A stretch of 64,000 nt of DNA, taken from the NCBI GenBank assembly GCA_002454195.1, contig DKIJ01000005.1, positions 124,001 through 188,000 on the forward strand. The letters are read 5' to 3'. Position 1 is the stretch's first letter. Every line of letters starts with the position of its first letter. The stretch is from Flavobacterium sp. UBA6721. Lineage in GTDB: Bacteria; Bacteroidota; Bacteroidia; Flavobacteriales; Flavobacteriaceae. Shown in pieces: positions 1 to 10,132 of this stretch. Under the pieces are notes generated by a model. The model had not been told where the DNA came from and did not search any database. It saw only the letters and a program-made list of their open reading frames with translations. A program made the translations under genes and the position numbers.

Positions 1-204
1 TTTAGGAACACTTATCGAGTAAAAGCCATATTCGTTAGTGGTTGTTCCTATTTTCAAATCAGGAAAATAGATATTAACACCTATTAGGGTTTCGTTGTTT
101 TTGGTATCGCTAATAATTCCGCTTAGAGTGAATTTATCTTGTGAAAAAGCGGTTAGGCTTATGAAGAGAGCTGTAAAAATGAGAATGTATTTTTTTGTAA
201 TCAT
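1..204 (-). CDS. TonB-dependent receptor, N-terminal fragment (cut by window edge)
   Basis: Reading leftward from the ATG at 202-204 gives 68 codons still open at base 1. It has a signal peptide (MITKKYILIFTALFISL, then TAFSQ before the likely cleavage site), followed by a beta-sandwich segment with SGIISDTKNNETLIGVNIYF and TTTNEYGFYSISV. This is the CarboxypepD_reg-like domain that precedes the plug of Bacteroidota SusC/TonB-dependent outer-membrane receptors. The plug and barrel lie outside the window, so the substrate cannot be judged. A different secreted protein carrying the same N-terminal domain remains possible. Confidence 0.75.
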   Translation of the reverse strand, partial: MITKKYILIFTALFISLTAFSQDKFTLSGIISDTKNNETLIGVNIYFPDLKIGTTTNEYGFYSISVPK

Positions 205-358
205 TTTAGGGTATTTGAATTGCAAATGTCATTTATTTATAAAGAAAAGTCAAATAACAACTGTTAATTTATGTTTGTTATTGTGTGCAGAATTATTGAA
301 AGTATATTTGTAACATTATTAAATTAAAACAATAGCTCTTAAAATTATGTTTCTTCAT

Positions 359-1009
359 TTACTGATTGTCTTTCAGCCACTCTAAACGTCTTTTGTCAGC
401 GAGATGAGTAATGGCAAAATTATCAAATGAAGCTAAAAAACCATTTCCATCAGGGCTAGCAGCCATCATACCAACTTGTACGGTTTTATATTCAGGAAAA
501 TAGACAATATTACTCATCGTATATTTTTTTCCATCTGTAGAATAAAAAATTTCGACAGAGTCACTACGTCTTATTGCTTTTACCCACATTTCTTTTGGCT
601 TTTCATTTAAAGAAACAACACTCCAAGAACTTCGATTTATGGTATGAACAGTACTAAAATTATATACACCATCAACATATTCAATCCCCATTTTAATCCA
701 ATGATTTTCATCAATTTTAAGCATTAGCCCCATTTGATCAAAGCGTGTTTTGTAATCGCCGCTGATTCGAACAATGACTTCAAATTCACCTCCTCTTTCT
801 GTGTATAAAAAAGGTCCATCATTAACCGTAAAGCCATAATACGTTTTATTCCAATAATCTGATTGTGGCGTTACTTGCATGTTTAATTTATTGTCTTTTA
901 TAGACCATTCTTTTGGCTCATTAAACCATTTCATACTACTTAATTGCTGTGCATTTCCTTTTGTAACTAATATGCAGATGATACTTATGGGTAAAAAAAA
1001 GTTTTTCAT
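359..1009 (-). CDS. Secreted DUF1349 family protein
   Basis: 216 residues. Residues 1-20 form a signal peptide ending GNAQ. The rest matches the DUF1349 beta-sandwich (concanavalin-like fold): an early W-F-N-E-P...W motif, GGEFEVIVRISGDY, QMGLMLKIDENHWIKMGIEY, and a C-terminal VGMMAASPDGNGFLASFDNF. Family members are of unsettled function; some are annotated as regulators of enolase, but a secreted, probably glycan-related role fits the signal peptide better (inference). It is monocistronic, transcribed away from the small ORF at 1112. Family call is firm; function unknown. Confidence 0.85.
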   Translation of the reverse strand: MKNFFLPISIICILVTKGNAQQLSSMKWFNEPKEWSIKDNKLNMQVTPQSDYWNKTYYGFTVNDGPFLYTERGGEFEVIVRISGDYKTRFDQMGLMLKIDENHWIKMGIEYVDGVYNFSTVHTINRSSWSVVSLNEKPKEMWVKAIRRSDSVEIFYSTDGKKYTMSNIVYFPEYKTVQVGMMAASPDGNGFLASFDNFAITHLADKRRLEWLKDNQ

Positions 1010-1111
1010 ATATTTTGTTTTAAGTATTTAATAAAATTAATTTCTGCAAAATTGCATTTTTTAATACCTTACAGCAATACTGAAATATAACCATAATTAC
1101 CCAAAGAGAAA

Positions 1112-1285
1112 ATGGAGATAAACCCTTTAAAAGAACTAAACGAACAATTTTCATTAGAAGCTATGGATTCTAAAAAGTACCGTTCCATAATGCTAAATGA
1201 ATGTATAGAAAAAATGGCGAATTATGTTGCTTTAGATCGTTCTGTTGCTGTATTATCTGACTTTGCGTTTCTTAAAAGCTCTTGA
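1112..1285 (+). CDS. Small ORF, possibly the remnant of a longer regulator
   Basis: ATG at 1112 opens 57 codons ending in TGA at 1283-1285. The start MEINPLKELNEQFSLEAMDS and the end VALDRSVAVLSDF look like the helical N-terminus of a larger sensor or PAS-LuxR-type flavobacterial regulator (faint resemblance only), broken after the SDF segment. A purine-rich stretch precedes the ATG, and a perfect 12-bp terminator hairpin follows at 1365-1400, so a short transcript is plausible. It may be a pseudogene or a genuine small protein; I cannot decide between them. Confidence 0.4.
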   Translation: MEINPLKELNEQFSLEAMDSKKYRSIMLNECIEKMANYVALDRSVAVLSDFAFLKSS

Positions 1286-1364
1286 AAGATCGTAAACGTG
1301 ATAAAAGTCTCCCGACCTTTTCCGTGAATGTTTTTTGAATTGTATAGATTTCAAAAATTATAAA

Positions 1365-1404
1365 AAACTGCAAAATAACAAAGCTGTCATTTTGCAGTTT
1401 TTCT
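1365..1404 (+). terminator. Rho-independent terminator
   Basis: Perfect 12-bp stem AAACTGCAAAAT (1365-1376) and ATTTTGCAGTTT (1389-1400), 12-nt loop, then a T-rich run. It follows the small ORF at 1112-1285. Confidence 0.75.
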
Positions 1405-1545
1405 TTTCAATAGATAAAGGATATTTCGATTTTATTCTTGAAAATAATTCCGAAGAATCTATTAAAGAAAGCATTAAACTTATACTTTCATATGAAGATT
1501 GGAGATTACATTTGATTGTTTACAATAACGCTGTTTTTCTAAAAT

Positions 1546-1579
1546 AAAAAAGCAAAACTGTTCATAACTATGCTTTTTT
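1546..1579 (-). terminator. Probable bidirectional terminator
   Basis: Stem AAAAAAGCA / TGCTTTTTT around a 15-nt loop just past the 3' end of the beta-barrel gene at 1607-2761. A/T runs on both sides let it work on either strand. Confidence 0.6.
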
Positions 1580-1606
1580 AGAATAGACTGCATAGTTACA
1601 AAAATT

Positions 1607-2761
1607 TCAATTCTTTTTTTTAGCCGATTTGCCAAAAGAATTGGGGTTGAGTGTTGCTGAAATGCCTAAATTTATTCCCATAGTAAATGTGTTTGCGCTA
1701 TTATCTGATTTATTAACGAAGTAACGCATCGGTATTGAGCCGTTTACTTTTATTACAGGAGAAAGACGATATTCAAGCCCCGTCTCGAAAACTGGCGTAT
1801 AATAGCTGTTCTCTTTCATTTTTACTGATGCTCCCGAAGATTTTACTTTTATTAAGATATTAAGCATAGAATACATTCCAAATCCAAATGAGCTAAACAA
1901 TCGTAATGGTTTATCAGGATTGTTGTAGTATCGAAACAACAATTCTCCTCCTAACAAGACAAATGAATCGATATTACCTTTTTGATTTGTTTGTACCTGT
2001 TCACTAATGACACTCTTATCAGGTGGTTTTTTAGACCCCATATTTAAATTGAGCAACAATGCAGTTTGAGCTCCAATTGATTTTTTAAAACTTAGACCAT
2101 AGATTCCAACAACATCACTCGTAGTATTTAGTTTTGGACCAAAAAAGATCAAGGGAGAACAAAAAAAAGAAACATCAAAATTTCGTTTATAGTTCAGCAT
2201 TTTTTGGTTTTGAATCTCTTCATAGGAATAAACAACAGGATTTTTATAAGCTTTATTTAGTAACACAGAATCCATTTCTGTTTTTAATACCTCTAGATTC
2301 GTTTGATTGCTATTGATAATATTAAAAGAATAGCTGTTGTTTTTAATAAAAGAGGAAGTGTCTTGATATATCTGTTCTGAGGAACTAATAAGAAAGAAAG
2401 TAGATTCATTAATATTATGAACAGAGGATATGGTATAAATAACTACATTATAGCAATTTAGATAAGCTTGATTTTCTTTGTTTAATATGTTTATGTAGAG
2501 GAAGTTGTATTCATTGAAAAGTTGGGAATTTAGATATGGATTATTTTTACAATATGTTTTTAAGTCTTCTCCTTTCGCATCTATAACAAGTACTCCTTTT
2601 GGGAATGGAGCTTTTTCGTCAAACAAATATTGACTATAACAATTTGTTCCAGGAGAATTGTATTCGTATACTTTTTGTGAAAAAACATGATTTGTCAAGA
2701 GTAAATTAAGGACTATAAATATTTTATTTCTAGATATGGATCTAGCTGTTAAATTACGCAT
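1607..2761 (-). CDS. Outer-membrane beta-barrel protein, function unknown
   Basis: 384 residues. The N-terminus has a basic stretch and a hydrophobic run ending HVFSQ, a signal peptide (with a slightly long n-region, so a later start is possible). Residues about 30-190 form a soluble region. From about residue 195 the chain alternates polar and hydrophobic residues in short strands (DVSFFCSPLIFFGP, FVLLGGELLFRYY, FSSFGFGMYSMLN, FTMGINLGISATL), typical of a small outer-membrane barrel. The tail GKSAKKKN is basic. No enzyme motif is visible. It is a single gene flanked by terminators; no partner is suggested. Confidence 0.7.
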   Translation of the reverse strand: MRNLTARSISRNKIFIVLNLLLTNHVFSQKVYEYNSPGTNCYSQYLFDEKAPFPKGVLVIDAKGEDLKTYCKNNPYLNSQLFNEYNFLYINILNKENQAYLNCYNVVIYTISSVHNINESTFFLISSSEQIYQDTSSFIKNNSYSFNIINSNQTNLEVLKTEMDSVLLNKAYKNPVVYSYEEIQNQKMLNYKRNFDVSFFCSPLIFFGPKLNTTSDVVGIYGLSFKKSIGAQTALLLNLNMGSKKPPDKSVISEQVQTNQKGNIDSFVLLGGELLFRYYNNPDKPLRLFSSFGFGMYSMLNILIKVKSSGASVKMKENSYYTPVFETGLEYRLSPVIKVNGSIPMRYFVNKSDNSANTFTMGINLGISATLNPNSFGKSAKKKN

Positions 2762-3097
2762 ATGTGTTTTGAATTAAATGTGTTAGGCATTTTGCAACTA
2801 TTCATCGTATTTTTTTATAATTAAAAGACTTTAAATAAATAGATATGTTAACAGATAAGATTTATTGTTGTCAAAAATTCTAGAATTATTAATATAGAAG
2901 ACCCTTAAAATGAGTTTAAGATTTAAAAACATTAATTGTATTGCAAGCGCTTATTGTTTTCCCTTTTCGAAGAACGAGAAATTAAATATTGTAAATTGTT
3001 ATGTGATTTATCATTTTATCAGAATCATAAATTAATGAATTTTAATGTTTTAAATAAATTACACCTTACCAGTTAAACATAAAATTCAATATAATTT
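2762..3097. other. 336-bp gene-free spacer
   Basis: Very AT-rich, no ORF. It must hold the promoter of the leftward gene at 2761 but no clear TANNTTTG is visible. The only GC-containing landmark is an 8-bp palindrome AAGCGCTT inside TTGCAAGCGCTTATTG (about 2940-2955), reminiscent of LacI-family operators. Confidence 0.4.
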
Positions 3098-3307
3098 TTA
3101 CTCTAATTTTACACAAAAATAACCTAGACAATTTAGGTATTCAATGATTTTTTTTGGTTCAAATTTAGATGCCTCAACTCTTAGTATTTTGTCGCAATCT
3201 TCTAAGTCAAAATTGATTTTATAATTAGGATATTGTCTTTTAATAATGGCAATGATATAATTGGAATCAAATTCGTTTTGAACATTTGTTTTAAAAATTT
3301 CAATCAT
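3098..3307 (-). CDS. Small HMA-fold-like protein
   Basis: 69 residues. The layout beta-alpha-beta-beta-alpha-beta (MIEIFKTNV, NYIIAIIKRQYPNYKINFDLED, CDKILRVEA, PKKIIEYLNCLGYFCVKLE) is that of a ferredoxin-like heavy-metal-associated domain, but the metal-binding CxxC is absent. Very similar short proteins with the FDLEDCDKILRV core are common in Flavobacteriia and are not characterised. It lies 51 bp downstream of the DUF6268 gene on the same strand and could be co-transcribed with it. Family recognition is good; role unknown. Confidence 0.75.
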   Translation of the reverse strand: MIEIFKTNVQNEFDSNYIIAIIKRQYPNYKINFDLEDCDKILRVEASKFEPKKIIEYLNCLGYFCVKLE

Positions 3308-3358
3308 AATTTATTATTTTAATTATACTTTATTAGAAATCAAACAATTATAAATATA

Positions 3359-4333
3359 TTAAAAAAGATTATATGAGAGTCCAAATCGAAAATAAACTTG
3401 AGCTTCTTCTTTTTGGTTATAAATATATTTAGATGATTGATCACCTTTCTCAGTAATACGAGTACGTATAACATTATTAATACCTGCTTTAAATAATCCA
3501 ATTATTCTTGGTGCAAAATAATGTTCATACGTTATGCCTGATTTTAGCTCCAACTGATTCAATTCATAAATTCCTTTTAGTTTGGAACTATTAAAATTCA
3601 AATAAAAATTCTCCGAATTTAGTTCAGTACCAAATGCAATACGCCCATTTTCAAACAAATATCTTCTAAACAAAAGACGTTGCGGAAGAATAAAATCGAA
3701 ATCCCATTTCGATTTATCGAATTTATGATTGTAGGTGAAAATTGGGGTAACAGGTATTATCGATGAAGGATCAAATACTACCAAAGCACCAGCTGTTATT
3801 GTGGTATTGGCTGTTTTTTTTAGTACCAAAGTTGCTGATAGAGCTCCTTTTATACGTTGCACATCTTCATGATTTCCATCGATGGTTGCTGTAGCATTAT
3901 AAATGATTGGTTTGTTAAATAGTTTTGCCTTATAGGTTGCACTTAAAGATGTTGCCAAATAATGAAATTCTTCTTTCCCACTTGAAAAAGGAGCATCTGA
4001 GTTATTGTTGTTTTGCCCCAAATCATACGATTCATATTTATATCGCAAAGAACTTGTGAGAACAAACCGTTTAGAGTTAGAGACATAAAAAGGCATATTG
4101 AAAGCAAATTTTAATCGGTTATGATTATCAATCCTCCCTTTTTCAAGAGGTTCTCCAAAGAGTTTTGAATCGAAATTAGTAGCTCCTAATTGTTCGTATT
4201 GCACATCAAAAGTTCTAGTTGTGGGGAATTTATCGGTTACGGATTTTCCAAAGGATTTCATACTCGTTTTTTCCTGAGCTATAGTTTGCAAAGACAGACA
4301 TAAAGTAAAAAGAGAAATTATTTTTGTTCGCAT
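3359..4333 (-). CDS. DUF6268 family outer-membrane beta-barrel protein
   Basis: 324 residues with a clear signal peptide (MRTKIISLFTLCLSLQTIAQ). The mature chain is built of amphipathic strands (FVLTSSLRYKYESY, FHYLATSLSATYKAK, IIYNATATIDGN, ITAGALVVFDPS) and ends with a strand YFRFGLSYNLF whose terminal Phe is the usual outer-membrane barrel signal. The matching family is DUF6268, putative outer-membrane porin-like proteins of Bacteroidota. Its -7 box TATTTTTG lies at 4378-4385, and the LytTR-type direct repeats (4415-4450) sit upstream between this gene and the divergent gene at 4530, so it may belong to the same regulon. Confidence 0.75.
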   Translation of the reverse strand: MRTKIISLFTLCLSLQTIAQEKTSMKSFGKSVTDKFPTTRTFDVQYEQLGATNFDSKLFGEPLEKGRIDNHNRLKFAFNMPFYVSNSKRFVLTSSLRYKYESYDLGQNNNNSDAPFSSGKEEFHYLATSLSATYKAKLFNKPIIYNATATIDGNHEDVQRIKGALSATLVLKKTANTTITAGALVVFDPSSIIPVTPIFTYNHKFDKSKWDFDFILPQRLLFRRYLFENGRIAFGTELNSENFYLNFNSSKLKGIYELNQLELKSGITYEHYFAPRIIGLFKAGINNVIRTRITEKGDQSSKYIYNQKEEAQVYFRFGLSYNLF

Positions 4334-4406
4334 AAGTCGGTATAAAGTGTAATTATTGATTTTTTTGAAACTTAGTACAAAAATAACTTGAAAATACTTA
4401 TTATAA

Positions 4407-4503
4407 TAGCATAATTATACCAATGGCGTATCTTTTATACCAATGGCGTTTGTATAATTTAATTGGGCTCCCAATTATAAACTACACGATTTCCTTATTT
4501 TTG
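4407..4503 (+). promoter_or_regulatory. Promoter P1 with 20-bp-spaced direct repeats (copy 1 of 2)
   Basis: Two copies of TTATACCAATGGCGT at 4415-4429 and 4435-4449, exactly 20 bp apart, lie upstream of a -7 box TATTTTTG at 4496-4503. The whole 97-bp block matches 5729-5825 without gaps, with 9 differences by my count. Direct repeats about two helical turns apart are how LytTR-family regulators bind, and such a regulator is encoded at 6802-7512. The -33 position lacks a good TTG, as expected for an activator-dependent promoter. No operator data support this beyond sequence. Confidence 0.75.
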
Positions 4504-4529
4504 CCATAAATTTTTTAAATTATAAATAT

Positions 4530-5501
4530 ATGAGAGTAAAATTTGTATCGTTTTTATTAATTACGATGAGTTTGTCAAGTTTGACTGCTTTTTGTCAAAC
4601 AACTAGTGCAACAGGAGAGCTTGGTTTGCCAGGAGATAATTTGGATTTATATGCTGTTTTGGATATTTTTCAAAAATCCAAAACCATTGAGGACTTTGAA
4701 AAAAAATTGAATGATGAAAACACTAAAGTCAATAATTTGGATTTAAATGACGATAAAAAAGTTGATTTTATCAAAGTGGAGACCAAAAAAGATGGAGAAG
4801 ATTTTACTTTTATTTTAAGAGATGCAATAAGTAAATCCGAAACTCAGGATATAGCCGTTATTTTAGTGTCAAAAGACAAAAACAATAAAGTATCCTTACA
4901 AATAGTGGGAGATAAGGATTTATATGGAAAGGATTATATTGTAGAGCCTAGCACGAGCAGTAATTCGAGTGTTACAGCCAATCCCGCTTATACAGGATCT
5001 AATCCTGTAACGGTAAATGTACCAGCTTCGAAAACAATCATTATAGTAGAACAAGTGCCAATTGTGCTATATATCTATTCACCTGCATACATCACTTATT
5101 ATCCACCATATTATTATGGCTTTTATCCGCCTTATTTTACTGCTTTTTCTATTGTGGCAGTAAATATTTACCGTTCCAACCATTTTTATTATCACGGAGG
5201 CGGTTATGGGTATCACAATACTACTGTTATTGTTAATCATAATCATTACAATAATTACAATAATTCTTATAGAAACACTTCAAATCGTGTATCATATAAC
5301 AACATAAATAATAGCAGAAACAATAACATTGGTACTAACAACCGAAATTCTGCTCCTACACTAGATAAAAAGGCGTCTAGTCGCAATTCAAGTAAAAATT
5401 CAGTTTCAAAACCTAATGTTGTAAGATCATCTAGTTCATCAAGAGCTTCTGCTTCAAAATCTATGAATTCTTCTCGTTCCAATATTAATAGAGGAAGGTA
5501 G
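4530..5501 (+). CDS. Secreted protein with low-complexity Asn/Ser/Tyr/His-rich C-terminus
   Basis: 323 residues. Signal peptide to about residue 23 (SLTAFCQ). Residues about 35-135 form a folded domain with LDLYAVLDIFQKSKTIEDFE and an EF-hand-like loop DLNDDKKVDFIKVE, resembling small uncharacterised Bacteroidota secreted proteins. Then come a hydrophobic/aromatic stretch (about 175-230) with many Tyr and Pro, an NHNHYNNYNN segment, and a Ser/Asn/Arg tail of about 90 residues. Function unknown; an envelope or extracellular structural role is only a guess. Its promoter is nearly identical to that of the LytS/LytTR operon downstream, so it is a likely direct target of that system. Confidence 0.8.
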   Translation: MRVKFVSFLLITMSLSSLTAFCQTTSATGELGLPGDNLDLYAVLDIFQKSKTIEDFEKKLNDENTKVNNLDLNDDKKVDFIKVETKKDGEDFTFILRDAISKSETQDIAVILVSKDKNNKVSLQIVGDKDLYGKDYIVEPSTSSNSSVTANPAYTGSNPVTVNVPASKTIIIVEQVPIVLYIYSPAYITYYPPYYYGFYPPYFTAFSIVAVNIYRSNHFYYHGGGYGYHNTTVIVNHNHYNNYNNSYRNTSNRVSYNNINNSRNNNIGTNNRNSAPTLDKKASSRNSSKNSVSKPNVVRSSSSSRASASKSMNSSRSNINRGR

Positions 5502-5565
5502 TAAAGACCTTCCTTCTGGCGGAGATAGAAGAAGGTGCTAATTGTATTCTGATTTAATTTAAAAA

Positions 5566-5617
5566 TAATCTGCAAAGATGAACATACTTTTATTTGTATG
5601 TTCATCTTTGCAGATTA
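5566..5617 (+). repeat. 22-bp perfect inverted repeat hairpin
   Basis: Arms 5566-5587 and 5596-5617 are perfect reverse complements around an 8-nt loop (ttttattt). It lies 65 bp after the stop of the secreted-protein gene. There is no T-run on the + strand after it, so it is unusually long and not a textbook intrinsic terminator; it could stop or protect the 3' end of the transcript. Confidence 0.85.
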
Positions 5618-5728
5618 AAATAAAAAAAAGATGGTTTTTGTTCTCATAAATAGAAGTAAAAAAGTAAAATTGATTTTTGATAATAATTAGAACGCAGATC
5701 AAAAGTAACTTGGTATAACATAATATTA

Positions 5729-5825
5729 TAGCATAATTATACCAATGGCGTATCATTTATACCACTGGTGTTTGTATAATTTCATTCGAATGCCAATTAT
5801 AAACTACACAATTTCCTTATTTTTG
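5729..5825 (+). promoter_or_regulatory. Promoter P2 with 20-bp-spaced direct repeats (copy 2 of 2)
   Basis: Repeat halves TTATACCAATGGCGT (5737-5751) and TTATACCACTGGTGT (5757-5771) are again 20 bp apart, followed by the -7 box TATTTTTG at 5818-5825. It drives the LytS/LytTR operon, so the system probably regulates itself. The start codon at 5831 lies 5 nt after the -7 box. Confidence 0.75.
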
Positions 5826-5830
5826 ACCAT

Positions 5831-6826
5831 ATGAAAATTCTCAAAATTTATCAGAACTTTTTTCTAAGAAACCTTATTATACACACCATTATATTTGGGA
5901 TTATTTTTGTTTGTGTATACGATGAAACAAAATTTGAAGGACAGAGCTGGACTTATATATTTAATAAAATATGTTTAGGCTATTTTTCTTGTATTATTTG
6001 GATCACTTGTTTTAATCTTCTTATTATAAAACCCTTTTTGTTTAGAAAACAATATCAAATTTTCTTTCTTTTACTTTTTATTTATTGGGGCAGTTTTTAT
6101 TTTATTATGAGTTGGTTTTTCCCTTTTGTTGGACTTGGGAATTTTAGAACATTGTCTATTTTTTCACTTGTAGTCAATGGTATAGTTTTTTATTTTCTGC
6201 ATATTGTAATCACAAAAAAAGTCACACAAACGGATAAGGATATTATTAATTTTAAATCAGAGCTTTCTTTTTTAAAACAACAGCTTAATCCTCATTTTTT
6301 ACTCAATGCAATGAATAATCTATATGGAGAATCATTAAGTGATCCAGAGAAACTTCCTGACCGAATATTGAATCTTTCGGATATGCTTCGTTACCAAATT
6401 GAAGCAACCAAAAAGGATTTTGTATTCTTAAATGAAGAAATAGATTTTATTAAAAAGTATCTCGAATATTATACTTTTCGAAATGAACGTTTGGTTATTA
6501 TACAAAATTATAAAGGAACTTTAGATGAAATTGAAATCCCTCCTTTGTTCTTTTTGCCATTGGTTGAAAATGCAATTAAATTTTCAGGAGAAACAGAAAG
6601 TCCTTTTATTACTGCTGATTTAAAAGTAAAATCTAAGAATTTGTCTTTTACGCTAAAAAATAATTTTTTAGAAACGGGTTCAAGGCTTTCAAGTACAGGA
6701 ATTGGGATTGAAAATCTTAAAAGGCGTCTAGAAGTTTATGGATTAAAACATGAACTTAGCTGTGAAAAAGAAAAAAATACTTTTATTATACAATTAAAAA
6801 TATGGAACTTACCTACCGCTGTCTAA
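5831..6826 (+). CDS. LytS/YehU-family sensor histidine kinase
   Basis: 331 residues. Four hydrophobic segments (about 13-30, 45-68, 76-99, 105-126) form a membrane anchor with no large sensory domain. The His_kinase domain (PF06580 type) follows: LKQQLNPHFLLNAMNNLY with phospho-accepting His155, the N-box VENAIKFSGE and the G-box STGIGIENLKRRLEVYG. This short architecture is typical of Bacteroidota LytS-like kinases. The gene overlaps its response regulator by 25 bp. The ATG sits only 5 nt beyond the -7 box, so the mRNA is probably leaderless; no better downstream Met exists before the membrane segments end. The stimulus is unknown. Confidence 0.92.
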   Translation: MKILKIYQNFFLRNLIIHTIIFGIIFVCVYDETKFEGQSWTYIFNKICLGYFSCIIWITCFNLLIIKPFLFRKQYQIFFLLLFIYWGSFYFIMSWFFPFVGLGNFRTLSIFSLVVNGIVFYFLHIVITKKVTQTDKDIINFKSELSFLKQQLNPHFLLNAMNNLYGESLSDPEKLPDRILNLSDMLRYQIEATKKDFVFLNEEIDFIKKYLEYYTFRNERLVIIQNYKGTLDEIEIPPLFFLPLVENAIKFSGETESPFITADLKVKSKNLSFTLKNNFLETGSRLSSTGIGIENLKRRLEVYGLKHELSCEKEKNTFIIQLKIWNLPTAV

Positions 6827-7512
6827 TAATTGATGATGAAACACCTGCTCATAAAGCGTTAGCATCTCATATTGCAAAATATGATGATTTAGAACATTCA
6901 GGAAGTGCCTTTAATAGTATGGAAGCCTTAAAATTGCTGAATGAAAACAAGTATGATATTATCTTTTTGGATATCAACATGCCTGTTATTTCAGGGGTAG
7001 AACTGATGGAAATGCAACCCAACAGACCTCTTACAATTGTTACTACTGCTTATTCTGATTTTGCACTTTCAGCTTATCAAAATGATGCTATTGATTATTT
7101 ACTGAAACCTATTTCGTTTGAAAAATTTGCAAAAGCAATCGAGAAAGCAAAAACCTATTATTCAGGAGTAAATTTTAAAAAAGAAGATAATGTTAAAGAG
7201 AAAATGTTTTCGTATCGAGTTAATGGACAAATTATAGAAATACTTTTAGATGATATTATTTATATTGAAAGTTTAGGAAATTATATAAAATTATTTATTT
7301 CTAAGGCTAATTTACCCATTATAATTTATGGGTCATTATCTAGTATAACAAACGAGCTCGGTAGTGATTTTTTTGTTCAGGTACATCGTTCTTATGTTGT
7401 AAATTGTAATAAAATTAAATCATTCATATCAAAAACATTGATTATGAGTAATGGGAAAATTCTTCCTGTTGGAAGAAAATATCAAATTTTATTGGATAGT
7501 TTTCTTAAGTAA
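6802..7512 (+). CDS. LytTR-family response regulator
   Basis: 236 residues. The N-terminal receiver domain has acidic pair DD at 11-12, phosphorylation site Asp57 in IIFLDINMPVISG, the Thr in TAYSD and the Lys in LLKPISF. Residues about 130-236 form a LytTR DNA-binding domain (YRVNGQIIEILLDDIIYIESLGNYIKLF ... FFVQVHRSYVVN ... LPVGRKYQ; quoted in parts). LytTR proteins bind direct repeats, and two such repeats lie in front of this operon (5737-5771) and in front of the gene at 4530 (4415-4449). It overlaps the kinase gene by 25 bp and is followed by a terminator at 7583-7608. Confidence 0.93.
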   Translation: MELTYRCLIIDDETPAHKALASHIAKYDDLEHSGSAFNSMEALKLLNENKYDIIFLDINMPVISGVELMEMQPNRPLTIVTTAYSDFALSAYQNDAIDYLLKPISFEKFAKAIEKAKTYYSGVNFKKEDNVKEKMFSYRVNGQIIEILLDDIIYIESLGNYIKLFISKANLPIIIYGSLSSITNELGSDFFVQVHRSYVVNCNKIKSFISKTLIMSNGKILPVGRKYQILLDSFLK

Positions 7513-7582
7513 GGTTGTTTACATGCTATGATAAACTTACATATGGATTTAATGAGTCACTTTTAAGAAAGTAATTTAAAAA

Positions 7583-7608
7583 AAAGACAACCCTTTCGAG
7601 TTGTCTTT
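7583..7608. terminator. Bidirectional terminator between the LytTR regulator and icd
   Basis: Stem AAAGACAAC (7583-7591) / GTTGTCTTT (7600-7608) with A and T runs on both sides; serves both convergent genes. Confidence 0.85.
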
Positions 7609-7631
7609 AGTTTGTTTATGAATAAATAAAA

Positions 7632-9974
<2,343 letters not shown>

Positions 9975-10085
9975 TTATAGTTTTGAGTGAATTATGGGAA
10001 TACTAACGACATTGTTATAAAATGTTATTTTTTTAAAGAATGTTCGGATAGTTTTGTTGATTGTTAAGGGGTTGTTATAGCAAAA

Positions 10086-10113
10086 AAAAGTCCCGATGAT
10101 AATCGGGACTTTT
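10086..10113 (-). terminator. Terminator of rplS
   Basis: Stem AAAGTCCCGAT / ATCGGGACTTT with a 4-nt loop, 20 bp past the rplS stop, T-run on the minus strand. Confidence 0.88.
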
Positions 10114-10132
10114 ATGATAAAGAGATAAAAGA

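Noticed and set aside
1335-1547. 70-codon open frame with a TTG start
   Set aside because: Its first third is the terminator hairpin at 1365-1404, the start is TTG without context, and the peptide matches nothing I know. Kept out as a gene, though transcription between the two hairpins cannot be excluded.
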